This document shows positions 8,087 through 14,357 of a stretch of DNA of 15,382 nt, in pieces. The DNA comes from Novosphingobium sp. GTDB lineage: Bacteria; Pseudomonadota; Alphaproteobacteria; Sphingomonadales; Sphingomonadaceae. The DNA lies in contig JAQVEQ010000050.1 in NCBI GenBank assembly GCA_028697875.1, positions 1-15,382 of the forward strand, given 5' to 3'. Every line of letters starts with the position of its first letter. Within the stretch, counting starts at the first letter, position 1. The notes beneath the pieces were generated by a model. It saw only the letters and a list, made by a program, of their open reading frames with translations. It did no database searches and was not told the DNA's origin. A program made the position numbers and the translations under genes.

Positions 8087-9475
8087 ATGAACGGAACCAA
8101 TGGCCATCAATTCGGTCCTCTTGACCGTATCAGGACCGGGCTTGATGCCTGGCTGGTGAAGGACGCGGCGTCGGGGCGGTACCGGCTCGATCGCGAAGTC
8201 TTCACCGATCCGGACCTGTTCGAACTGGAAATGAAATATATCTTCGAACGGAACTGGGTCTTCGTTGCTCACGAAAGCCAGCTTCCCAATCCGAATGATT
8301 TCCTCACGACTTACGTCGGCAGGCAGGCCGTGCTTCTGACTCGTGACCGGTCGGGAAAGCTGGGGGGCTTCATCAATGCCTGTGCCCATCGCGGCGCGCG
8401 CGTCTGTCGCGAGCGCAGGGGCAATGCGCGAAACTTCACCTGCCCGTTTCACGGCTGGACTTACGGGACCGACGGCACTCTGCTCGATCTCACCGAAGAG
8501 GCCAGCGGCGGTTATGCGGACGGTTTCGATCGCAAGACAATGGGGCTTGAGCCGGTTGCCCGGCTCGAAACGTACCGCGGCTTCATTTTCGCCAGTCTTT
8601 CCGCCGATGTGCTGCCGCTGGCCGATTACCTTGCGGGGGCGAAGACGTTCATCGACCTACTGATCGACCAGTCCCCCACCGGCGAGCTCGAAGTGCTGCG
8701 CGGCGTGACGCGCTATACCTATCGCGGGAACTGGAAGCTGCAGGCGGAAAACGGCCTCGATGGCTATCACGTCGGTTCGGTTCATGCGAACTACGTCATG
8801 ACCGTGATGCGGCGGGTCAGCGGCGCTTCATCCAACGACACCCGCACTTTCGACTTCACTCAGGTATCCCGCGGCGAAGGGGGCTTCTTCTCCTTCGATC
8901 ACGGACATGCCGTGCTCTGGGTCGACTATGCGAACTTCCGCGACCGGCCCAACTTCGAACTGGCTCCGGCGATCCGCGAAAAGCACGGCGAAGAACGTGC
9001 GAAATGGATGACCGAAAGGCTGCGCAACCTGCTGTTGTTCCCCAACCTGTTCCTGATGGACCAGACGAGCACCCAGCTCCGCATCATTCGCCCCATCTCG
9101 GTCGATGAAACCGAAGTGACGACTTACTGCATCGCCCCTGTGGGGGAGAGCGCCAAGGCAAGGGCTTTGCGTATCCGCCAGTACGAGGACTTCTTCAACG
9201 CGAGCGGAATGGCGACGCCCGACGACCTCGCTGAATTCAACAATTGCCAGATCGGGTTCGGCCACGGCCGGGGCCGTTTCAACGACATGTCGCGAGTGGC
9301 ATCCCGCTGGACCGAGGGGCCGGGGAAGTTCGGCCGTGACTTGCAGGTCGATGCGGTCCTCAGCAGCCAGGCCCCTGCGGATGAGGGACTTTACGTTACC
9401 ATTCACGAAGACTGGGCGAACCGGATGCGGGCGGCGGTTGCCGGCGAGATGGCGGTCCTGGAGGGAGGACAATGA
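8087..9475 (+). CDS. Benzoate/toluate-type ring-hydroxylating dioxygenase, large (alpha) subunit
   Basis: A 462-residue Rieske non-heme iron oxygenase alpha subunit that closely resembles BenA/XylX. Similar features are ELEMKYIFERNWVFVAHESQ near the N-terminus and GNWKLQAENGLDGYHVGSVH in the middle. Rieske ligands are Cys99, His101, Cys119 and His122. The mononuclear iron site is Asp225 (bridge), His228 and His233, with the third ligand probably Asp379 or Asp380 in TPDDLAEF. Family enzymes add O2 to an aromatic carboxylate, giving a 1,2-cis-diol carboxylate. The ATGA overlap with the beta subunit implies coupled translation. In the Ben/Xyl systems electrons come from a BenC-type reductase, which is missing here. 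The substrate (benzoate, substituted benzoate or a bicyclic carboxylate) is uncertain. Confidence 0.92.
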   Translation: MNGTNGHQFGPLDRIRTGLDAWLVKDAASGRYRLDREVFTDPDLFELEMKYIFERNWVFVAHESQLPNPNDFLTTYVGRQAVLLTRDRSGKLGGFINACAHRGARVCRERRGNARNFTCPFHGWTYGTDGTLLDLTEEASGGYADGFDRKTMGLEPVARLETYRGFIFASLSADVLPLADYLAGAKTFIDLLIDQSPTGELEVLRGVTRYTYRGNWKLQAENGLDGYHVGSVHANYVMTVMRRVSGASSNDTRTFDFTQVSRGEGGFFSFDHGHAVLWVDYANFRDRPNFELAPAIREKHGEERAKWMTERLRNLLLFPNLFLMDQTSTQLRIIRPISVDETEVTTYCIAPVGESAKARALRIRQYEDFFNASGMATPDDLAEFNNCQIGFGHGRGRFNDMSRVASRWTEGPGKFGRDLQVDAVLSSQAPADEGLYVTIHEDWANRMRAAVAGEMAVLEGGQ

Positions 9476-9966
9476 GCGTGTCGGATCAAGTTTGGGCAGC
9501 GGTCCAGCGCTTTCTGGGGCGCGAGGCGCTGCTTCTGGACAACAAGGATTGGGATGGCTGGCTCGCGCTTTACCTGCCCGAAGCGGAATACTGGCTGCCG
9601 GCATGGGATGACCAGGGGGGGCTGACCGACGATCCGCAGACCGAGATCTCGCTGATATACTATCCCAACAGGGGTGGGCTGGAAGACCGGGTCTATCGCA
9701 TCCGGACGGGCCGTTCGTCGGCGACGTCGCCTCCGATGAGGACCTGCCACATGTTCACGTTACTCGATGTGGAGCAACGGGATGTGGACTTGAGCGTCAG
9801 CACTTCGTGGGTCGTTCACTCGTTCCGCGACGAGGAAACGCTGACCTATTTCGGCCGTGCCGAGTATATCCTCGCGACCGAGGGGGATGAGTTGCGGATC
9901 GCCCGCAAGAAAACCATCGTTCTCAACGACATCTCGCGCTCTCTGCTCGACATCTACAATGTCTAG
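9472..9966 (+). CDS. Benzoate/toluate-type dioxygenase, small (beta) subunit
   Basis: A 164-residue beta subunit of the BenB/XylY group (SnoaL/NTF2-like fold). It pairs with the alpha subunit in an alpha3beta3 hexamer and is mainly structural. Recognisable segments are REALLLDNKDWDGWLALYLP near the N-terminus, the run of AEYWLPAW and TDDPQTEISLIYYPNRGGLE in the first half, RTGRSSATSPP, and the C-terminal DISRSLLDIYNV. The length is normal for the family. The start codon overlaps the alpha stop (ATGA), with AGGGAGGA just upstream. This is the only beta subunit in the window, although three different oxygenase families are present. Confidence 0.93.
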   Translation: MSVSDQVWAAVQRFLGREALLLDNKDWDGWLALYLPEAEYWLPAWDDQGGLTDDPQTEISLIYYPNRGGLEDRVYRIRTGRSSATSPPMRTCHMFTLLDVEQRDVDLSVSTSWVVHSFRDEETLTYFGRAEYILATEGDELRIARKKTIVLNDISRSLLDIYNV

Positions 9967-9999
9967 GAAGTCTGCGGCTGATCGAGGGGGCGGTATTTC

Positions 10000-10986
10000 A
10001 TGACAAGTCCAGACAGGCCCGTGGTCGGAACGGTGATTGGCGACCCCGCCGGGATCGGCCCGGAGGTTGTCGCACAGGCACTCGCCAGCGGCAGGGTTCA
10101 CGAGTGTTCGATCCCGCTGCTGATCGGCAGTGCTGCGGCCATGGAGCGCGCCGTTGCCGTGACGGGCGGCAATGCCAGGATCCGGGCCATGCGGAACCTG
10201 GAGCCGCTCAGCGACGATCCCGGGGTTATCGATATTCTCGATACCGGGGCATTGGCCGCCGGCGATCTTCCCCTGGGCGAGGATACCGTGTGCGGAGGCG
10301 AGGCGACCGCCCAGTGGCTGGACGAGATGGACCAGCTTGCCCGCAGCGGGGAGATCGCCGCGACTGCCCTTGCGCCGATCAGTACCGGGTCGCTCAAGCT
10401 TGTCGGCAAGCTTGGCAAGGTCATCAGTCCGGTGCCGGGGGAAACCTATCTCGTGCTTGTTTCCGGCCCGCTCCGGGTGGCGCATCTCACGGACCACATG
10501 GCGTTGCGGACTGTGTGCGAGACGATTACGCCCGATCTGGTCCTGCGGGCACTGCGAGCACTGGATTCAGCCATGCAGGACTGGGGGCTCGCCCGGCGGC
10601 GGATTGTCGTGGCCGGGCTCAACCCCCATGCGGCAGGTGACGAGGAGCGCGAGGGAATAGCACCGGCGGTCGAGCAGGCCCGCGCCGAAGGGGTCGATGC
10701 GACAGGCCCCGAAAGCCCCGATGCCGTGTTTCGCCAGTGCATCGAAGGGCGGTACGACATGGTTCTCGCCATGTATCACGATCAGGGCCACATCGCAGTC
10801 AAGACCTGGGGCTTTTCGGGAAACAGCGTGATTATGGTGGGCGCGCCCTACATCCATGTCTCGGTGGCCCACGGCACGGCATATGACATTGTCGGCAAAG
10901 GCGTCGCCGATCCGGCAATGATGTTGAATGCGATGCGGCTCGCGGGGGAGCTGGCCTCGGGCAGGGGTTTCCCCGACGATGCTTGA
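10000..10986 (+). CDS. PdxA-family dehydrogenase, probable decarboxylating cis-dihydrodiol dehydrogenase (TphB-like role)
   Basis: A 328-residue PdxA-family protein with GDPAGIGPE at 14-22. The likely divalent-metal ligands are His166 (LTDH), His210 (GLNPH) and His260 (MYHDQG), matching the three histidines of E. coli PdxA. PdxA oxidises 4-phosphohydroxy-threonine before a spontaneous decarboxylation. The terephthalate enzyme TphB uses the same fold to oxidise and decarboxylate a cis-diol carboxylate. The gene follows the dioxygenase beta gene by 33 nt, so turning the cis-diol carboxylate into a catechol is more likely here than vitamin B6 synthesis. The usual substrate-loop motif GHTE is replaced by VPGETY near 145-150, also pointing to a non-biosynthetic substrate. 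A GAGGGGG ribosome site stands nine nt before ATG. The family is certain; the role is inferred. Confidence 0.88.
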   Translation: MTSPDRPVVGTVIGDPAGIGPEVVAQALASGRVHECSIPLLIGSAAAMERAVAVTGGNARIRAMRNLEPLSDDPGVIDILDTGALAAGDLPLGEDTVCGGEATAQWLDEMDQLARSGEIAATALAPISTGSLKLVGKLGKVISPVPGETYLVLVSGPLRVAHLTDHMALRTVCETITPDLVLRALRALDSAMQDWGLARRRIVVAGLNPHAAGDEEREGIAPAVEQARAEGVDATGPESPDAVFRQCIEGRYDMVLAMYHDQGHIAVKTWGFSGNSVIMVGAPYIHVSVAHGTAYDIVGKGVADPAMMLNAMRLAGELASGRGFPDDA

Positions 10987-11001
10987 GATGCTCCCTTTTT
11001 G

Positions 11002-11041
11002 TAAGTTTGGTTGACCGTTAAGCGGCTTGGCCTAAGTTTGG
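11002..11041 (+). promoter_or_regulatory. Candidate autoregulated promoter of the MarR gene with two direct repeats
   Basis: TAAGTTTGG occurs at 11002-11010 and again at 11033-11041, start-to-start 31 bp, about three helical turns. Between them TTGACC (11011-11016), a 16-nt spacer and TAAGTT (11033-11038) could act as -35 and -10. The first repeat therefore abuts the -35 and the second overlaps the -10. Control by the MarR protein itself is a reasonable guess but is not shown. Confidence 0.42.
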
Positions 11042-11074
11042 GGTGAAAACGAGAAAGATGTCTGGCGTGGAACG

Positions 11075-11593
11075 ATGGACGTGATGAACACGAAAAAAAG
11101 CACACGATCCTCTTCGAGGAAGTCAGGGCAATCTGCTGTTGTTGTCGGTGACATTAGCTGGCGTCACCGTTCGGCTGCGCGGCTGATGAACATTGCAGTG
11201 CAGCGCCAGCAGGAGCGCGTAATCGCGATCATGGTCAAGGCGGGCTATACCAAGATGCGCCTTGCCCACATCAACCTGACGCGCAATCTCGACCTTGAAG
11301 GCAACACGATTACCGAACTGGCCAATCGCGCAGCCATGACCAAGCAAGCGATGGGGGAACTGGTCGACCAGTGCGAGAAGATCAGGATCGTCGAACGTAC
11401 GGCTGATCCCAAGGACCGGCGGGTGTGGATCGTGAAGTTCACCGATACCGGGCTTGCTTGGCTGGGTGAACTGGGCAAGGCAGTGGCGCAGGTGGAAGGA
11501 GAGATGGTCGAGATCGTCGGAGAACCGGCCTTCGAAGCAATGAAGGACTTGCTAGCGGCCTACAATCGGGCCGAACTGCCGCCGATCGACTGA
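11075..11593 (+). CDS. MarR-family transcriptional regulator
   Basis: A 172-residue winged-helix regulator. ITELANRAAMTKQAMGELVD near 79-98 is the helix-turn-helix with its recognition helix, and DPKDRRVWIVKFTDTG at 111-126 is the beta-hairpin wing with the usual D-R-R pattern. A polar, Ser/Lys-rich N-terminal tail (about 1-25) precedes the dimerisation helices. MarR proteins act as dimers that release DNA on binding small aromatics, which fits a regulator of this cluster. ATG 11075 is used; ATG 11084 is an alternative, since neither has a strong ribosome site. The gene follows the PdxA-family gene by 88 nt, with its own possible promoter in that gap, and converges on the ferredoxin gene. The shared 33-nt elements and the 31-bp repeats are both candidate targets. 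Confidence 0.9.
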   Translation: MDVMNTKKSTRSSSRKSGQSAVVVGDISWRHRSAARLMNIAVQRQQERVIAIMVKAGYTKMRLAHINLTRNLDLEGNTITELANRAAMTKQAMGELVDQCEKIRIVERTADPKDRRVWIVKFTDTGLAWLGELGKAVAQVEGEMVEIVGEPAFEAMKDLLAAYNRAELPPID

Positions 11594-11619
11594 ATGCTTC
11601 CGGAGCGGCGCGTCCGCCG

Positions 11620-11643
11620 GCCGGGGGTCAGTTGCCCCCCGGC
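11620..11643. terminator. GC-rich hairpin between convergent genes
   Basis: Positions 11620-11627 and 11636-11643 pair as an 8-bp stem (CCGGGGG with CCCCCGG plus one G-C pair) around an eight-nt loop. It lies just after the MarR gene and covers the ferredoxin stop codon. There is no T-run, so any terminator activity would be weak. It could stop read-through from either side. Confidence 0.35.
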
Positions 11644-11963
11644 TTGGCTGCCGGAATAGAGATCCACCCGTCCTCGACGCGTACTGGATAGGTCTTGACC
11701 GGCTCGTAGCACGGAAAGGTAATCGCTTCGCCCGAGCGGATGTTGAACGATCCGCCATGAAACGGGCATTCGATCGTGCTGCCCTCCTGATAGCCGTCGC
11801 TCAGCATGCCTTCGCCGTGTGTGCAGCGGTTGTCGGTCACGAAATATTCGCCGTCCACCATATAGGCGACAAGCGGCGGGAAACCCTCTGCCTCCACTGC
11901 TACGGGCGTGTCTTCTGCGATGCTGTTCGTTTCGCAAAGGCGGACGTAGACTGTGTCCTTCAA
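11628..11963 (-). CDS. Rieske-type [2Fe-2S] ferredoxin of a ring-hydroxylating oxygenase
   Basis: A 111-residue soluble Rieske ferredoxin that passes electrons from a reductase to an oxygenase alpha subunit. Cluster ligands are Cys47, His49, Cys66 and His69 (CTHGEG then CPFHGG, 16 residues between the pairs). The frame is open to TTG 12041, with an ATG at 12032, but TTG 11963 is chosen. GGGAG (11973-11977) lies nine nt before it, the protein then begins MKDTVYVRLCE like known BphA3/NahAb-type ferredoxins, and the length is normal. A TTGACA candidate -35 at 12036-12041 would otherwise nearly touch the start codon. It is transcribed away from the OYE-family gene. It is the only electron carrier in the window, so it may serve more than one of the three oxygenases. 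Confidence 0.9.
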   Translation of the reverse strand: MKDTVYVRLCETNSIAEDTPVAVEAEGFPPLVAYMVDGEYFVTDNRCTHGEGMLSDGYQEGSTIECPFHGGSFNIRSGEAITFPCYEPVKTYPVRVEDGWISIPAAKPGGN

Positions 11964-11972
11964 GACAGGTTT

Positions 11973-11977
11973 CTCCC
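11973..11977 (-). promoter_or_regulatory. Ribosome binding site deciding the ferredoxin TTG start
   Basis: On the minus strand GGGAG is followed by nine nt and TTG. The same arrangement occurs before the genes at 1389, 8087, 12158 and 14358. The upstream ATG at 12032 has no comparable site. Confidence 0.65.
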
Positions 11978-12034
11978 GAATGTATCGCTGCAGTTCAGCG
12001 TGTGATGTCGCCAATGTGGCGAATCTGGCCATTA

Positions 12035-12097
12035 CTGTCAAGGTTCCAGATAGTCAGGTATCCTTTTCAAATTGACACGGCGGAGGTTCATTGGCAG
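12035..12097 (+). promoter_or_regulatory. Shared promoter-region element in the ferredoxin/OYE divergent gap
   Basis: The core 12035-12067 matches 7945-7977 at 27 of 33 positions, including CTGTCAAG, CCAGATAGTCA and ATCCTTT. TTGACA (12072-12077) and TTGGCAG (12091-12097) follow with the same 19-nt spacing as in the other copy. TGTCAA at 12036-12041 gives a perfect TTGACA on the minus strand for the ferredoxin. Rightward, either CTGTCA/18/TATCCT, or TTGACA plus 17 nt with a poor -10, could drive the OYE-family gene. In both divergent pairs the element has the same orientation relative to the genes. Confidence 0.55.
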
Positions 12098-12157
12098 CTT
12101 CGGGAGGAAACAGGATGGTCCAGCCTGCAGGTTGACAGCCGGGGGGAGTCGACAGAC

Positions 12158-13318
12158 ATGGAAAAGACAATTATCGCTCCGCTGCTGGAGCCGCTGACGG
12201 TTCGCGGCGTGACCTTGCCCAACCGGGTTGTCATGTCGCCGATGTCGCGCACTGCCTCGCCCGATGGAATTCCGGGGGCGGCCCTGGCCGAATACTACGG
12301 GAAGCGGGCCGAAGGCGGCGTCGGCACGATCTTTACCGAAGGCGCGCGGATAGAGCATCCCGGGGCAATCGGGGACCTCGGGTTGGGCGACAGCGTTGCG
12401 CCTTATATGTGGTCTGAACCGGCCCTGGCCGGATGGCGCCGGGTGGTCGAGCGGGTGCATGGGGCCGGCGGGCTGATCTTCCCGCAGCTCATGCATCTTG
12501 GCGTTATGAAACGGCCCGGTTCGGGTGGTGCGTTCCGTGAAGATGTGATCGCGGGGCCAAGCGGGATCTGGGGGGCGACGGAAAACCCATTGGGTGTCGA
12601 TGCGGAAGGGCTGGCCGCGCTCGATGCGCCGGGCCGCGCGCTGGATGATGCGGAGGTCGCCGCCATAATCGAGGCATTCGCCGTGAGCGCGGCCAATGCC
12701 AAGGCGGTCGGCTTCGACGGGATCGCACTCCATGGCGGGCATGGCTACCTGATCGACAATTTCCTGTGGGGCGGTACCAACCGGCGGGCCGACCAGTGGG
12801 GCGGCGATGCCGTCGAGCGGACCCGTTTTGCGGTCGAGGTCGTGCGGGCCGTACGGGCCGCGGTGGGCGGGGACATGCCGATTTCATTCCGCTTTTCGCA
12901 ATGGAAGCCGCAGGATCTGACCGCCCATCTCGGCGCGACGCCACAGGAACTGGAGCGGGTGCTCGGCCCCATTGCCGATGCCGGGATCGACATCTTCGAG
13001 GCGAGCACGCGCGACTTCTCGGAACCGGCCTTTGCCGGGAGTCCGCTCAGTCTCGCGGGGTGGACGCGCAAGCTGACCGGTACGTTCACGGCGATGGTTG
13101 GCGGGACGGCGGTCCATCGCGAGCGTTTTGCCGGGACGATGACGCCGCCCACGACGATCGACAATCTGGCGGACGTGATGGAACGCCATGCGCGCGGGGA
13201 ATTCGACCTGCTGCAAGTTGGGCGGGCATTGCTCAACGACCCGCAATGGTTGGTCAAGGCGCGCCGGGGTGAGCCGTTCCTGCCGTTTGATCCGGCCTGT
13301 TTTACCCGGATCGACTGA
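12158..13318 (+). CDS. Old Yellow Enzyme-family NADH:flavin oxidoreductase
   Basis: A 386-residue FMN-dependent TIM-barrel oxidoreductase of the OYE family. The N-terminal LTVRGVTLPNRVVMSPMSR is the typical beginning. LHGGHGYLIDNFLWGGTNRR places His192 and His195 where the family binds the carbonyl or nitro group of the substrate. The ADQWGGD segment is the usual YGGS region, and the C-terminal DLLQVGRALLNDP matches the FMN-phosphate region. These enzymes reduce activated C=C bonds, typically alpha,beta-unsaturated carbonyls, with NAD(P)H. The frame is open from 11819, but ATG 12158 is chosen because GGGAG (12144-12148) lies nine nt upstream and the N-terminus is then normal. The shared control element precedes it. 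It might reduce an unsaturated intermediate of ring degradation or detoxify one; the substrate is unknown. Confidence 0.9.
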   Translation: MEKTIIAPLLEPLTVRGVTLPNRVVMSPMSRTASPDGIPGAALAEYYGKRAEGGVGTIFTEGARIEHPGAIGDLGLGDSVAPYMWSEPALAGWRRVVERVHGAGGLIFPQLMHLGVMKRPGSGGAFREDVIAGPSGIWGATENPLGVDAEGLAALDAPGRALDDAEVAAIIEAFAVSAANAKAVGFDGIALHGGHGYLIDNFLWGGTNRRADQWGGDAVERTRFAVEVVRAVRAAVGGDMPISFRFSQWKPQDLTAHLGATPQELERVLGPIADAGIDIFEASTRDFSEPAFAGSPLSLAGWTRKLTGTFTAMVGGTAVHRERFAGTMTPPTTIDNLADVMERHARGEFDLLQVGRALLNDPQWLVKARRGEPFLPFDPACFTRID

Positions 13319-13335
13319 AACACTTGCGCGCTTGC

Positions 13336-13345
13336 CCTTGCAAGG
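13336..13345. repeat. Perfect 10-bp palindrome CCTTGCAAGG before the GntR gene
   Basis: A perfect palindrome with no spacer in the 103-nt gap between the OYE-family gene and the GntR-family regulator, 86 nt ahead of the chosen regulator start. It is too tight for a stable hairpin and has no T-run, so a protein-binding site is the more natural reading. No second copy was seen in the window. Confidence 0.3.
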
Positions 13346-13421
13346 CACCCGGCTTCCCCCTTAGGTGACATATCAGTTCACGGGTGGGGCGGCAGCCAAT
13401 CGAGGGAAGGGGCGTCTGGAT

Positions 13422-14150
13422 ATGGTCTCGGCCAGTGCAGGAGTAACGAACGCGGCGTTCGGTCTGCTCGGCGGACTCCAAGGCAAGATCGACGACAGCC
13501 GGATCGATATGCTCGGCGGCAAGGCGGGCCGGATCTGCAGCGAGATCGAACGGCGGCTGGCGCGAGGGGCATACCGTTTCGGCGAGGCAATCTCGACCAA
13601 CGAGCTGGTCGAGGAATTCGGCGCCAGCCGTGCGCCCGTGGTCACCGCGCTTAACCACTTGCGCAGTGCGGGTTACCTCAACATCATTCCTCAAGTGGGC
13701 TGCCGCGTGATCGCCCCCAGCGCGCGTGAGGTCGACGACTTCTTCTGTCTGTTCGGCAAGGTCGAAGGGGCGATGGCCGGCTTTGCCGCTGCCCGTCACG
13801 ACGCAGGCGAAATTGCCGCTTTGCGGCGTATCGTGGCCCATATCGAGGAGGAAACCTCGAACAACGACCGCGGGACCGGTGAATCCGTGATCGACTCGAT
13901 CTGGCTGTTCCACGAATCGATCTGGACCATTGCCCGGTCGCCGATGGAGGCCAGGCGGGTCGGCGCCTATTGGCGCATGGCCGAATTTTTCGCCTTCAAC
14001 GAAGGCAAGGGAGATGGAGGCAAGCCGCCTTCGCGCGCCAATGCCGAACGTCGGGCGATCATCGACGCGATCGCGGAGCGGCAGGTGGAAGAGTCCGAGC
14101 GGCTGATGGAGCGCTACGTCCGCAGCCGCCCGTTCAGCGTCGAACGCTGA
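13422..14150 (+). CDS. GntR-family (FCD-type) transcriptional regulator
   Basis: A 242-residue regulator. The N-terminal winged helix-turn-helix spans about 34-97 (ICSEIERRLARGAYRFGE, then ASRAPVVTALNHLRSAGYL). A helical FCD effector domain follows, to the C-terminus. Members bind DNA as dimers and respond to carboxylic acids. The FCD metal site looks degraded: His164 (FHESIW) remains, but the usual EH and RH positions read ER (209-210) and RY (231-232). ATG 13422 is used, with GGGAAGG upstream; a GTG at 13365 would add 19 residues. The gene lies 103 nt after the OYE-family gene and 207 nt before the naphthalene-dioxygenase-type gene. It is therefore a candidate regulator of either, perhaps through the palindrome over the downstream promoter. 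Confidence 0.88.
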   Translation: MVSASAGVTNAAFGLLGGLQGKIDDSRIDMLGGKAGRICSEIERRLARGAYRFGEAISTNELVEEFGASRAPVVTALNHLRSAGYLNIIPQVGCRVIAPSAREVDDFFCLFGKVEGAMAGFAAARHDAGEIAALRRIVAHIEEETSNNDRGTGESVIDSIWLFHESIWTIARSPMEARRVGAYWRMAEFFAFNEGKGDGGKPPSRANAERRAIIDAIAERQVEESERLMERYVRSRPFSVER

Positions 14151-14193
14151 AGCGCATTCCATGATTTGATTTCTGTTTGCCGCAGTTGCGGAT

Positions 14194-14238
14194 GCCTCGG
14201 CGCGCGCCCAGCCTGGCGCAGCCGTGTCGCGCGGAGGC
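14194..14238 (+). repeat. GC-rich inverted repeat after the GntR gene
   Basis: Arms 14194-14204 and 14228-14238 pair at 10 of 11 positions around a 23-nt loop. The loop region contains a competing smaller hairpin, GCGCC with GGCGC. No T-run follows, so it is not a standard terminator. It could slow read-through from the GntR gene or act in the leader upstream of the next promoter. Confidence 0.35.
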
Positions 14239-14255
14239 GTTCCTTCACTTCAGGC

Positions 14256-14284
14256 TTGCCAGACTCGTCCCGGCCTACTAATAT
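14256..14284 (+). promoter_or_regulatory. Sigma-70-like promoter of the naphthalene-dioxygenase-type gene
   Basis: TTGCCA (14256-14261) matches five of six -35 bases and is separated by 17 nt from TAATAT (14279-14284), which matches four of six -10 bases. The AT-rich -10 region stands out in this GC-rich window. Transcription would start near 14291, about 67 nt before the start codon. Confidence 0.5.
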
Positions 14285-14291
14285 TCTAGTA
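14276..14291. promoter_or_regulatory. Candidate operator: inverted repeat over the -10 box
   Basis: TACTA and TAGTA form perfect 5-bp arms around ATATTC, covering the proposed -10 and start site. This is a typical place for a repressor. The adjacent GntR-family protein is the nearest candidate, with the MarR protein as the alternative. Confidence 0.42.
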
Positions 14292-14357
14292 TAAAAGATG
14301 GGCGGATCCATCCACAGCGCCCCCTATCGGGCGCAGCATCATTGGGAGAGTAATTGC

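Noticed and set aside
11819..12157. N-terminal extension of the OYE-family frame
   Set aside because: It overlaps the ferredoxin gene antisense and the conserved control element; the start at 12158 has a good ribosome site and a typical N-terminus.
13365..13421. GTG start for the GntR regulator
   Set aside because: The 19 added residues do not resemble the family and no ribosome site stands before the GTG; kept only as an alternative.
14151..14185. A fourth copy of the shared element near CATGATTTGATTTCTG
   Set aside because: It looks like the TonB-receptor copy at first sight but needs gaps and lacks ATCCTTT.
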